Assembly: GCA_000991805.1 (NCBI GenBank)
Contig: LBSF01000052.1
Location: 1 to 7,281, forward strand
Source of the DNA: a candidate division WS6 bacterium GW2011_GWC2_36_7
GTDB taxonomy: Bacteria; Patescibacteriota; Dojkabacteria; SC72
DNA: 7,281 nucleotides
Reading direction: 5' to 3'
Part shown: positions 1 to 6,106 of the stretch, in pieces
Layout: each line of letters starts with the position of its first letter
How positions within the stretch are numbered: the first letter of the stretch is position 1
Made by a program: the position numbers and the translations under genes
The notes under the pieces: generated by a model
What the model saw: only the letters and a program-made list of their open reading frames with translations
Told to the model about the DNA's origin: nothing
The model's database searches: none

Positions 1-2
1 GT

Positions 3-1130
3 GTAGTAGAAGTATTTAAAAAGCAGTTTGGAGATTCATGGGGTCCAAGACTTCAATATATCCTTGTTAATACAATTGCCACTGCGTTAGACGCTCAAGG
101 AACAACTTTGTTAGCAGTAACAAGAATGCTAGTAGATAATAGCTACAGGAAATTTATACTTAAACAGGTTAATGACCCGATTCTTTACAAGTTCTGGACA
201 GAAGAGTTTGCTCAGATGTCTCAGAATCCAAGACTACTCGCAGAGGCAGTAGCCCCAATTCAAAACAAAGTTGGTAGGTTCATATCCTCTGCTGTTACTT
301 GGAATATCATTGGACAGGTTAAGTCTACAATTGATTTAAGAGAGATTATGGATAATCGGAAGATTCTTTTAGTTAATCTTGCACAAGGAAGACTAGGAGA
401 GGAGACAGCAGCACTTCTTGGAGGAATGATAATTACTCGATTACAAGCTACAGCTATGGAAAGAGTTGATATGCCAGAATCAGAAAGGAAAGATTTCTTC
501 TTGTATGTAGATGAATTCCAGAATTTTGCAACCGAGTCGTTTGCTAAGATTCTCTCAGAAGCTAGAAAATATCACCTTAGTCTTACAATGACTAACCAGT
601 ATATCGATCAATTACCTTTAACAGTAAGACAGGCTATCTTTGGTAATGTAGGAACTTTGGGTTCATTTGTTGTAAGTCAATCGGATGCTTCGATACTTGA
701 GAAAGAGTTCGCACCAGTAGTGTCTTCGGATGATTTGGTATCTCTTGATTCTCATGCTATGTATGTAAAACTATGTATTGATGGTATGACATCTATACCA
801 TTTAGTGCGAAATCGTTGCCAGTAAGATATCAAAAGTTTGATTGTAAACAAGAAATTATAGAAAAATCTAGAGAGAAGTATGGAATGGATAGGGCAGTTA
901 TTGAGGAAAAGATACAAAAATGGAGTGATCAAACATATAGCGAGAAAGGAAATAGATCTGTACCTATCAATGAAGAACCAAGATCTACTGAAAGAAGAGA
1001 ATATATTAAACCTGTAGAGAAAAAAGTAGAGCCAAGGATTGAACCTAAGAAAGAAGAAGTAAAAAAAGAAGAGCCTAAGGTTGATGTGAAAAAAGAAGAA
1101 GAGAAAAAGAAGTACACTATAAAGATTTAA
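3..1130 (+). CDS. VirD4/TraG-like type IV secretion/conjugation ATPase, C-terminal part (5'-truncated)
   Basis: The frame is open from base 3, so the true start lies outside the window; a TTG at 108 is in frame but falls inside conserved sequence and is not the start. 375 residues are visible. They show the C-terminal half of a P-loop ATPase of the coupling-protein/HerA-like superfamily: a WGPRLQYIL segment (13-21), a strand ILLVNL (121-126), a hydrophobic strand ending in the Walker B acidic pair FFLYVDEFQNF (165-175, D170/E171), and LTMTNQYIDQL (194-204). Walker A would lie upstream and is not seen. Residues from about 336 onward are a charged Lys/Glu/Pro tail, probably disordered. By family, such ATPases use ATP to move DNA or proteins at the inner membrane. 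In CPR-like genomes they often sit near pilus/secretion genes; none is visible here. yebC follows 56 nt later and probably has its own promoter. The exact substrate cannot be told. Confidence 0.8.
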   Translation, partial: VVEVFKKQFGDSWGPRLQYILVNTIATALDAQGTTLLAVTRMLVDNSYRKFILKQVNDPILYKFWTEEFAQMSQNPRLLAEAVAPIQNKVGRFISSAVTWNIIGQVKSTIDLREIMDNRKILLVNLAQGRLGEETAALLGGMIITRLQATAMERVDMPESERKDFFLYVDEFQNFATESFAKILSEARKYHLSLTMTNQYIDQLPLTVRQAIFGNVGTLGSFVVSQSDASILEKEFAPVVSSDDLVSLDSHAMYVKLCIDGMTSIPFSAKSLPVRYQKFDCKQEIIEKSREKYGMDRAVIEEKIQKWSDQTYSEKGNRSVPINEEPRSTERREYIKPVEKKVEPRIEPKKEEVKKEEPKVDVKKEEEKKKYTIKI

Positions 1131-1141
1131 GGGGATTTTTG

Positions 1142-1150
1142 TGATAAAAT
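1142..1150 (+). promoter_or_regulatory. Extended -10 candidate for yebC
   Basis: TGATAAAAT fits the extended -10 pattern TGn-TATAAT, with a hexamer matching 5 of 6. No good -35 is seen 16-18 nt upstream. Transcription would begin near 1157 and leave a leader of about 30 nt that contains the AGAGG Shine-Dalgarno-like site at 1172-1176. Confidence 0.35.
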
Positions 1151-1186
1151 TGGTTTAACAAATAAATTCATAGAGGTTGTATAAAT

Positions 1187-1969
1187 ATGTCAGGACACTC
1201 TAAATGGGATACGATTAAACACAAGAAAGCTATTAATGATGCGAAGAAAGGGAAAGAATTTTCTAAGCTTTCAGTACAGATAACTCATGCAGCGAGACAG
1301 GGTGGAGGGGATCCTAATATGAATCCTAATTTAAGGTTGTATATTGATAAGGCTCGAGATGCTAGCTTCCCTATGGATAGGATAGAGAAAGCTATTGAAA
1401 AGGGAGTAGGCGGTGCAGATAGTGGTATTGTTTTTGAAGAGGCTTCATATGAAGGTTTTGGTCCTGGTGGTATTCAATTGATTGTTGATACTATTAGTGA
1501 TAACAAGAATAGGACTGTTTCTGAATTAAGGCAGGTATTTGATCAGATAGGGGGAAATATTGGTGCTGAGGGTTCTGTATCATGGAATTTTGAAACCAAG
1601 GGATATGTAGTTGTTAAGTCTGGTCATATGGAAAAAGCCGAAAAATTTGGAGCAGAGGATACTTTTGTAGCTGATGATTCTGATGGTGTGATGATGATGC
1701 TTATGGATATTCCTGGGATACTAGATATTAATGAGATTGATATGGATGGGGTTAAGGGGTTCGAGATATATACTGAATATAATCAATTAGCACAGGTTAG
1801 GGATAGTATTGGCAAATTGGGTTTCGTATTAAAAGAGGCTGAGATTATTAAAGAGCCTAAGATATACAAGAAATTAGAAGGAGAAGAATTAGAGAAAGCA
1901 CAGAGTGCTATAGAAAGATTAGAGGAGTATGAGGATGTCCAGAATGTATGGACAGATTTAGATTACTAA
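1187..1969 (+). CDS. yebC: YebC/PmpR-family protein (TACO1 homologue)
   Basis: The start MSGHSKWDTIKHKK is the family's signature N-terminus, and AGAGG (1172-1176) lies 10 nt upstream, so the start is firm. Other family blocks are GGGDPNMNPNLR (39-50), YEGFGPGGIQLIVDTISDNKNRTVSELR (88-115; 'YEGYGPGG...TDNRNRT' in relatives) and GAEGSVSWNF (126-135). At 260 residues it is somewhat longer than the usual 235-250. The extra length appears to be an acidic, Met-rich stretch at about 160-190, between the second and third domains. Members are cytoplasmic. They have been described as transcription regulators and, more recently, as translation factors that relieve ribosome stalling at difficult motifs such as polyproline; which role applies here cannot be read from sequence. 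In many bacteria yebC lies next to ruvCAB, as it does here with two extra genes between. Confidence 0.95.
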   Translation: MSGHSKWDTIKHKKAINDAKKGKEFSKLSVQITHAARQGGGDPNMNPNLRLYIDKARDASFPMDRIEKAIEKGVGGADSGIVFEEASYEGFGPGGIQLIVDTISDNKNRTVSELRQVFDQIGGNIGAEGSVSWNFETKGYVVVKSGHMEKAEKFGAEDTFVADDSDGVMMMLMDIPGILDINEIDMDGVKGFEIYTEYNQLAQVRDSIGKLGFVLKEAEIIKEPKIYKKLEGEELEKAQSAIERLEEYEDVQNVWTDLDY

Positions 1970-1991
1970 GATATATTATATATTTATAGGA

Positions 1992-2009
1992 TAGTACTGC
2001 CCAGTACTA
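1992..2009 (+). terminator. Perfect 8-nt inverted repeat after yebC: weak terminator or operator
   Basis: TAGTACTG-CC-CAGTACTA is a perfect inverted repeat, which as RNA would form a 7-bp stem with a GCCC loop. It lies 23 nt after the yebC stop and is followed by an interrupted T-rich stretch (ATTTGTTATT), so it is a weak intrinsic terminator candidate. It also falls where the -35 and spacer of the next gene's promoter would be, so a protein-binding operator is equally possible. Confidence 0.35.
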
Positions 2010-2012
2010 ATT

Positions 2013-2021
2013 TGTTATTGT
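2013..2021 (+). promoter_or_regulatory. Extended -10 candidate giving a leaderless start at 2028
   Basis: TGTTATTGT has the TGn extension and a hexamer (2016-2021) matching 4 of 6. With the usual distance to the first transcribed base, transcription would start at 2028, the A of the ATG. No Shine-Dalgarno site precedes this start, which supports a leaderless transcript. Confidence 0.35.
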
Positions 2022-2027
2022 AGATAT

Positions 2028-2573
2028 ATGACTTTACCAGGAGAAAACGAATTCCTCGATTCTAGATATGAGCAACGAGTTTTTACTTCTGCAAAGAAGA
2101 TTTTAACAAAGTGGCTTCCTGAAGAATCTACGACGGCTGATGAATTAGAGGGAAACATTCAATCTAAGACAAAAGGGGTAATGGGACGAATTCTTGGAGC
2201 GGAGCAAATTCTAGACGGAAATATAACATTGTTTACTGAGTATACTCCATCTTTATATAACCATCCTGTTCAAGTATTAGGTAAACCTGTTAAAGATAGA
2301 CCAGATTACAAAGTGCTAAGTGGACTTGCAGAAAAAGGAGAACAGAATGGATTATCGTCTCGCCCTTTGGTATTGATGCATGATTCTGGCATGTATATTA
2401 CTTGTGTTTCAGTTTCTGCATCTCGTATTTCAGCAGAAATATTAGAACGAAATTTAATAGTTTTAAATGGAAAAGCTTGTGATAATTGGGACAGAATATT
2501 GAAGCCAAAGAATACGCACCAACATAATACAGGATATTTCCGAGCAGGTGAATATAAAGATTATTCTGATTAA
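2028..2573 (+). CDS. Hypothetical protein, 181 residues
   Basis: I do not recognise a family. The predicted protein is soluble, with no signal peptide or membrane segment. The N-terminal 60 residues are charged and probably helical (RYEQRVFTSAKKILTKWL, 13-30), followed by a Gly/Ile-containing segment (50-68). The middle (85-110) is Lys/Gly-rich, and a likely beta-rich stretch PLVLMHDSGMYITCVSVSASRIS spans 113-135. It has two cysteines (126, 151) and a histidine pair in NTHQHN (162-167) near an acidic, Tyr-containing C-terminus; metal binding is possible but not shown. The start is preceded by a -10-like sequence rather than a ribosome site. The reading frame is uninterrupted, and codon use resembles the neighbours, so I take it as a real gene. 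It sits between yebC and ruvC, a place often empty in other genomes. No function can be assigned. Confidence 0.7.
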   Translation: MTLPGENEFLDSRYEQRVFTSAKKILTKWLPEESTTADELEGNIQSKTKGVMGRILGAEQILDGNITLFTEYTPSLYNHPVQVLGKPVKDRPDYKVLSGLAEKGEQNGLSSRPLVLMHDSGMYITCVSVSASRISAEILERNLIVLNGKACDNWDRILKPKNTHQHNTGYFRAGEYKDYSD

Positions 2574-2597
2574 AAACTGCAAGAGTTAAATTTATAT

Positions 2598-2603
2598 TTT
2601 AAT
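2598..2603 (+). promoter_or_regulatory. -10 candidate upstream of 2610
   Basis: TTTAAT matches the -10 consensus at 5 of 6 and ends 6 nt before the ATG at 2610. Transcription would begin at or near 2610. That gives a leaderless mRNA if 2610 is the start, or a 57-nt leader with a strong ribosome site if 2667 is. The surroundings are very AT-rich, so the match is weak evidence. Confidence 0.25.
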
Positions 2604-2609
2604 ATATTT

Positions 2610-3077
2610 ATGTTTAGAGATATTAAGGATATACAATCTCCTAACAGATTTAGGAGGGAAGGGAAGATGCAGAATCTTAAAGAAACAATGCTTAATACTG
2701 AAAATTCTTTACCTTCGATAAGTGGTCTATTTGCTTTAGAAAAGACGGATAAATATATTTGTGCATTCACAATCGTCAAGCGGGGTCATCATGAGAATAA
2801 TTATAATAAAACAATTGTTTATGGAGATTTCTACACGAATAAATATAAAATGGATTTATTCAATGCTGAATTAGCTGCTACCGAAGAAAGGAATGAGCTG
2901 GGAATGGATAGCCCTATCCCGGAGATGCGTTTCTCCAGGGACGAAGCCCTTGAATGTACAATAATAAACACTGAAAATCTCTCAGAAACAGAAAAAGCAC
3001 TGGTAGAAATGAATTATGAAATAGTAAGAATTGCCTTGAATCAATTGAGGCAAATTCCTGATGGAAAGTCGGAATAA
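2610..3077 (+). CDS. Hypothetical protein, 155 residues (or 136 from the start at 2667)
   Basis: I do not recognise a family. Two starts compete. ATG 2610 gives the longest frame and follows a -10-like box at leaderless spacing. ATG 2667 (residue 20) follows a perfect AGGAGG (2652-2657) with 9-nt spacing and is the better supported translation start; the longer version is listed so that nothing is lost. The protein is soluble with no membrane segment. From residue 40 there is a probable strand-rich part (LFALEKTDKYICAFTIVKRG, 40-59; KTIVYGDFYTNKYKMDLF, 67-84), then an acidic helical C-terminal half (86-98, 125-148). Cysteines are at 51 and 116. The pattern of strands followed by helices would suit a small alpha/beta fold, but no catalytic motif stands out. 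ruvC begins 52 nt later with its own promoter-like sequence. Confidence 0.65.
   Translation: MFRDIKDIQSPNRFRREGKMQNLKETMLNTENSLPSISGLFALEKTDKYICAFTIVKRGHHENNYNKTIVYGDFYTNKYKMDLFNAELAATEERNELGMDSPIPEMRFSRDEALECTIINTENLSETEKALVEMNYEIVRIALNQLRQIPDGKSE
2652..2657 (+). promoter_or_regulatory. Canonical Shine-Dalgarno site, AGGAGG, before ATG 2667
   Basis: This is the only perfect AGGAGG placed 9 nt before an in-frame ATG that I found among the starts in this window. It argues for translation from 2667 in the gene that otherwise opens at 2610. The alternative is that these bases simply encode Arg-Arg in the longer protein. Confidence 0.5.
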
Positions 3078-3114
3078 TCCTGTGTTTTCAATTGCAAAAA
3101 ATATAATGTTTTAG

Positions 3115-3123
3115 TGTTACAAT
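3115..3123 (+). promoter_or_regulatory. Extended -10 promoter element of ruvC, leaderless start
   Basis: TGTTACAAT has the TGn extension and TACAAT (5 of 6). The hexamer ends exactly 6 nt before the ruvC ATG, so transcription would start on the A of the start codon. A TTGCAA at 3092-3097 lies 20 nt upstream of the hexamer, long for a -35. A second consensus TATAAT at 3102-3107 would start transcription near 3114. No Shine-Dalgarno site is present. Confidence 0.45.
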
Positions 3124-3129
3124 ATACCC

Positions 3130-3615
3130 ATGAGAATACTAGGAATAGATCCAGGCGTAGCTACAACTGGATGGGCCATAATTGATTTTGATAAAGACAA
3201 TAAACCACATCCTGTGGACTATGGAGCTATCCTAACCGCAAAGACATTAACAATATCCCAAAGATTAGAAGAAATATATAAAGATTTGAACGAATTAATC
3301 GTTAAATTTAAACCCGAATATGCCGGAGTAGAAACTTTACTCTTCTGTAATAATGCCAAGACAGCGATAACAGTAGGAGAGGCTAGGGGAGTGGTATTAC
3401 TAACACTACAACAGCACAACATACCATTAAAAGAATTCACCCCATTACAGGTAAAAGATGCCATAACCGGATACGGAAAAGCAGACAAAAGACAGGTACA
3501 GGAGAACGTAAAAACCATATGCGAATTAGATGAAATACCAAAACCCGATGACGCAGCAGATGCCTTAGCCATAGCCATAGCTACCGAAATATTGGTCTCG
3601 AGGAAACAATACTAA
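3130..3615 (+). CDS. ruvC: Holliday junction resolvase RuvC
   Basis: RuvC is the RNase H-fold endonuclease that cuts Holliday junctions symmetrically as a dimer, in partnership with RuvAB. The sequence begins MRILGIDPGVATTGWA, the family hallmark, and carries all four expected acidic catalytic residues: D7, E68 (in GVETLLF), and D141 and D144 in the PDDAADALAIA motif. The NAKTAITVGEARGVVL block (75-90) and the YGKADKRQVQ segment (115-124) are also typical. At 161 residues it is close to the usual 155-175, and no part appears missing. The start is fixed by the conserved N-terminus beginning at residue 1. It heads ruvC-ruvA-ruvB; the gap to ruvA is only 19 nt. The gene looks functional, in contrast to ruvB downstream. 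Confidence 0.96.
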   Translation: MRILGIDPGVATTGWAIIDFDKDNKPHPVDYGAILTAKTLTISQRLEEIYKDLNELIVKFKPEYAGVETLLFCNNAKTAITVGEARGVVLLTLQQHNIPLKEFTPLQVKDAITGYGKADKRQVQENVKTICELDEIPKPDDAADALAIAIATEILVSRKQY

Positions 3616-3620
3616 TACTG

Positions 3621-3626
3621 TATAAT
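3621..3626 (+). promoter_or_regulatory. Consensus -10 box directly before ruvA
   Basis: A perfect TATAAT, preceded by TG without the usual spacer base, occupies the 19-nt gap between ruvC and ruvA and ends 8 nt before the ruvA ATG. It would give a start at about 3633-3635, nearly leaderless. No convincing -35 lies 16-18 nt upstream, since that region is ruvC coding sequence. ruvA may therefore be transcribed both from here and by read-through from ruvC. Confidence 0.4.
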
Positions 3627-3634
3627 GGACATAT

Positions 3635-4216
3635 ATGATTTCATACATTAGTGGAAAATTACTAAAAGTATTCATAGGGAAAGACTCATTTGTAGATATA
3701 TTAACCGCTTCAGGAGTAGGATATCGTGTATTCCTTACTAAGAAGATCAATATTGTAAACGATGGCTCTCCAGTAGCTCTATATACATCATTTCATGTAC
3801 GAGAAGATGCACAAACCCTCTTCGGATTCTTAACTGAATCAGAAAGAGATTTCTTTGAAAAGTTACTTACAGTATCAGGCGTAGGACCAAAGGTAGCATT
3901 AGCCATACTCTCAACATATTCACAACTGGAAGTAGAAAACATGATTATTGATGGAGATGATGCAGGTTTAAGTAAGACCCCGGGGTTAGGTAGTAAAGGA
4001 GCTCAAAAGATCATATTGGAACTCCGAGGAAAAATTGATTTCAAAAAAGAAACACCAAAGGAGAGTGATGATATGAAAGATTTAAAGAACGCGCTTAAAG
4101 CATTAGGTTTTAGTGGAGAAGCGTTGAACTCTCAACTTGAAAAGGGTGAAGAGATTATGAAGAAGAACAAGGATATTGAAATTGAAACATTAATTAAAAA
4201 AGTACTATCAGAATAA
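3635..4216 (+). CDS. ruvA: Holliday junction branch-migration protein RuvA
   Basis: RuvA binds four-way junctions as a tetramer and loads RuvB onto the arms. The three expected domains are present: an OB-fold (about 1-65, MISYISGKLL through the conserved REDAQTLFGF at 56-65), a double helix-hairpin-helix domain with LLTVSGVGPKVALAIL (77-92) and LSKTPGLGSKGAQKIILELRGK (112-133), and after a Lys/Glu linker a C-terminal RuvB-contacting helical domain (about 145-193, ALKALGFSGEAL). The length of 193 is normal. In the second hairpin, SKGAQ replaces the more usual KKTAE, a mild variation. The stop and the ruvB start share one base (TAATG), so ruvB translation is probably coupled to ruvA. No defect is seen. 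Confidence 0.96.
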   Translation: MISYISGKLLKVFIGKDSFVDILTASGVGYRVFLTKKINIVNDGSPVALYTSFHVREDAQTLFGFLTESERDFFEKLLTVSGVGPKVALAILSTYSQLEVENMIIDGDDAGLSKTPGLGSKGAQKIILELRGKIDFKKETPKESDDMKDLKNALKALGFSGEALNSQLEKGEEIMKKNKDIEIETLIKKVLSE

Positions 4217-4557
4217 TGATACAGTCTAGTTCCAAACTAAAAAAGAAACCTGTTGTAAAAAAGATGACACCTAAAAAAGAAGTAGACATTCTTGAGCAGG
4301 AGCAAAAGATTCGACCTTCAAAGCTTGACGAGATCATTGGTAGGGAACAAGAAAAGAAAACCCTTAAGATGATGATTGATTCTGCAAAGAAGAGAAGTGA
4401 GGTAGTAGATCATATCTTGTTCTATGGCCCTCCAGGATTAGGTAAGACAACCTTTGCAATGGCTATAGCTAACGAAATAGGGGGAGGGATTAGAATTACC
4501 TCTGGCCCTGCTATTGTATCCTTTTCATTGATGAAATCCATCGGTTATCTCGAGTAG
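4216..4557 (+). CDS. ruvB: RuvB N-terminal fragment (Walker A half)
   Basis: This 113-residue frame begins at the ATG sharing its A with the ruvA stop. A Lys-rich leader (1-25) precedes the family's RPSKLDEIIGREQ (33-45), then HILFYGPPGLGKTTFAMAIANE (66-87) with Walker A GPPGLGKT at 71-78, then IRITSGPAI (92-100). The last 13 residues (VSFSLMKSIGYLE) are out-of-frame sequence after the lesion and resemble nothing in RuvB. Alone it has no Walker B, sensor or DNA-binding domain and could not be an active motor. A second in-frame ATG at 4264 could be the true start, since the leader is longer than usual and no ribosome site precedes 4216; coupling to ruvA favours 4216. Confidence 0.8.
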   Translation: MIQSSSKLKKKPVVKKMTPKKEVDILEQEQKIRPSKLDEIIGREQEKKTLKMMIDSAKKRSEVVDHILFYGPPGLGKTTFAMAIANEIGGGIRITSGPAIVSFSLMKSIGYLE

Positions 4558-4580
4558 TTGAGGAAATTCTTTACCCAGCT

Positions 4581-5195
4581 ATGGAAGATGGTGTATTAGA
4601 CATTGTAATGGGAAAAGGACCTTCCGCAAAAACGATTAGATTGAATCTCGAGCCATTTACACTGATAGGTGCAACAACACAGATAGGGAAGATAAGCTCA
4701 CCAATGAGGGATCGGTTTGGATTGGTACAGAGATTAGATTTTTTCTCAAATGAGGATATGGTTTCAATATTGAAACGTGCAGCTAACCTATGGAAGATAG
4801 AGATAGAGAATGAAGCTTTGGAAAAGCTTTCTAACTGTGCACGAGGTACGGCAAGAATTGGATTGAGATTATTAAAACGAACTAGAGACTATATGGAAAA
4901 CAGCACAGGGAATATTATAAATATCGATGCAGTAAATCAAACCATGAAGCTTCTGGAAATAGATGAATATGGATTAGAAAATATTGATCGTTTGATACTT
5001 AAGACCCTTGTAAACAACTTCAATGGAGGCCCTGTAGGCGCCTCTACGCTAGCAGCATCTCTCTCTGAGGATGTTTCTACCATATCGGATGTATATGAAC
5101 CTTACCTAATGAAATGTGGATATCTAAAACGAACTTCTAGAGGTAGAGTAATTACTCAAAAAGGATTAAAATATTTGGAAGATTTAAATGGATAG
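4581..5195 (+). CDS. ruvB: RuvB C-terminal fragment (sensor, arginine finger and winged-helix domains)
   Basis: From the internal ATG this reads 204 residues; in the same frame the match actually starts at 4521 with Walker B LFIDEIHR. It contains GKGPSAKTIRLNL (11-23), sensor 1 GATTQ (30-34), the arginine finger segment RDRFG (43-47), a sensor 2-like GTARIGLRLLKR (89-100), and the winged-helix DNA-binding domain (about 140-204) with GGPVGASTLAASLSED and GRVITQKG. All are in the expected order and intact. A GAGGAA lies 15 nt before ATG 4581, too far for a good ribosome site, so independent translation is doubtful. Its last 8 nt overlap the start of the membrane-protein gene. Confidence 0.8.
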   Translation: MEDGVLDIVMGKGPSAKTIRLNLEPFTLIGATTQIGKISSPMRDRFGLVQRLDFFSNEDMVSILKRAANLWKIEIENEALEKLSNCARGTARIGLRLLKRTRDYMENSTGNIINIDAVNQTMKLLEIDEYGLENIDRLILKTLVNNFNGGPVGASTLAASLSEDVSTISDVYEPYLMKCGYLKRTSRGRVITQKGLKYLEDLNG

Positions 5196-6012
5196 GACAG
5201 ATATAAATACAGATAGTGAGAAGAGGGGTAAGTTCCTGTTTTTAGCAGGGGTTATAACCTTAGCTATATTTCTTACCAAAATTCTACAAGGTACAGACAG
5301 TGTAGCCTCGTGGAGAGTATATCTAGATGGAGCAATATACTTCATTGTTGCATTCGCAGGATTACTTTGGGCTTTCAATTTCCAGATAAAGATGAAATCT
5401 TTACTCTATATACTTCAATCAAGTCTCTTTGTTTTCTCCGAGGTTATATTTGTAGAGATATTCTTTTTCCAAAAGTTTGATCGTCTTTATGAGGGCTTTA
5501 TACTCTTCGCACTTTTGGTATTAATCTTCTTGGGAATATATGTATCATTCCTGATGGCCAATGTTTTTAATGTAGATCTTTTTAAGAAGCTTCCACTAGT
5601 CCAAGTTGGAAGAACCTCTTCATATTTGATCTCTCTTTTGATGATGTATTTTTTAACGTTTGGATTCTTGTCTTCTAGCTTCCCAATATATTTGGTGTTA
5701 CCCTTGATATTGATTACATATGTCCTTATACCATTTATTCATTATGTAAATATGGGGATGGAGGAGGGGGAGTTATGGAGAAAGACATTGCTAACCTCTG
5801 CTATTTCTTTAATGCTCTTCTTTGGAGTTTTCCTTACGGGAAGTACGCATGAGCTTACTGCTATAGCCCCAGCACTTGGATACTACTTCGCTGTAAGCAT
5901 GGTCACCCAAGAACAGATCTTTAGAAAGAACTCAGTCAGTTTCATATTCTCAATGATTCTTTTATCTGTAATATTCTTCATAATTATTTTCTTCAATATC
6001 ATTTCAAATTAA
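5188..6012 (+). CDS. Polytopic membrane protein of unknown function, 274 residues
   Basis: I do not recognise a family. After a short charged N-terminus (1-14) the protein has eight or nine hydrophobic segments, roughly at 15-33, 46-64, 71-94, 103-127, 144-163, 166-186, 201-218, 224-240 and 250-272. It is an integral inner-membrane protein with short loops and no large soluble domain. One conspicuous conserved-looking loop is KLPLVQVGRTSSY (134-146); another is the acidic NMGMEEGELWRK (188-199). No transporter, peptidase or glycosyltransferase signature stands out. The ATG at 5188 overlaps the ruvB 3' end by 8 nt (ATGGATAG), so the gene belongs to the same transcription unit and is probably translated by coupling. 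A role in recombination need not follow from that. The frame is intact and ends in TAA at 6010-6012. Confidence 0.75.
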   Translation: MDRTDINTDSEKRGKFLFLAGVITLAIFLTKILQGTDSVASWRVYLDGAIYFIVAFAGLLWAFNFQIKMKSLLYILQSSLFVFSEVIFVEIFFFQKFDRLYEGFILFALLVLIFLGIYVSFLMANVFNVDLFKKLPLVQVGRTSSYLISLLMMYFLTFGFLSSSFPIYLVLPLILITYVLIPFIHYVNMGMEEGELWRKTLLTSAISLMLFFGVFLTGSTHELTAIAPALGYYFAVSMVTQEQIFRKNSVSFIFSMILLSVIFFIIIFFNIISN

Positions 6013-6044
6013 TTGGTCACCCATATGAGAGTAGGGGGTAGGGG

Positions 6045-6095
6045 CCGATAGTTGCACGAGGCCCATAGTTTCACCAATCCTATAGTAAACATGAC
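6045..6095 (+). repeat. Degenerate 17-nt tandem repeat, three units
   Basis: Units start at 6045, 6062 and 6079, each opening CCnATAGT. The first two (CCGATAGTTGCACGAGG and CCCATAGTTTCACCAAT) agree at 12 of 17 positions; the third shares mainly the CCnATAGT core. Exact 17-nt phasing next to a DnaA box resembles protein-binding iterons, but three degenerate units are few. Confidence 0.45.
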
Positions 6096-6097
6096 AC

Positions 6098-6106
6098 TGT
6101 GGATAA
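6098..6106 (-). promoter_or_regulatory. Perfect DnaA box (TTATCCACA on the minus strand)
   Basis: The plus strand reads TGTGGATAA, the exact reverse complement of the high-affinity DnaA box. It lies in intergenic DNA directly after the 17-nt repeats and before an AT-rich stretch. A single box can also regulate a promoter or occur by chance, so an origin is not established. Confidence 0.45.

Larger units (their letters stand above)
4216..5195 (+). pseudogene. ruvB: ruvB, Holliday junction branch-migration ATPase, split by an internal deletion/frameshift
   Basis: Reading across both frames gives a whole RuvB except for one gap. The first frame runs to TSGPAI (codon ending 4515). The family continuation LFIDEIHRLSRVVEEILYPAMED resumes at 4521 in another frame. 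RuvB proteins have about 18 residues (EKPGDLAAILTNLEEGDV-like) between these points, i.e. 54 nt; only 5 nt (4516-4520) are present. This fits a 49-nt deletion, which shifts the frame and brings a TAG at 4555. Restoring it would give about 342 residues, the normal length. Programmed frameshifting cannot explain it, because the missing residues are not encoded in either frame. Everything before and after is well conserved, which points to a very recent mutation or to an assembly/read error. If real, branch migration by RuvAB would be lost while RuvA and RuvC remain. Confidence 0.85.

Noticed and set aside
929..1117. Minus-strand frame of Ser/Phe/Leu-rich composition opposite the ATPase tail
   Set aside because: It is the complement of the Lys/Glu-rich purine tract and has the biased composition expected from that.
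3219..3578. Minus-strand frame opposite ruvC
   Set aside because: ruvC on the plus strand is unambiguous with all catalytic residues; the antisense frame is incidental.
4513..4560. Programmed frameshift in ruvB
   Set aside because: No slippery heptamer is evident, and about 16-18 conserved residues are missing from every frame, so a ribosomal shift could not restore the protein.
6042..6064. GGGCC...GGCCC as an intrinsic terminator after the membrane gene
   Set aside because: Only 5 bp with a 13-nt loop and no following T-run.
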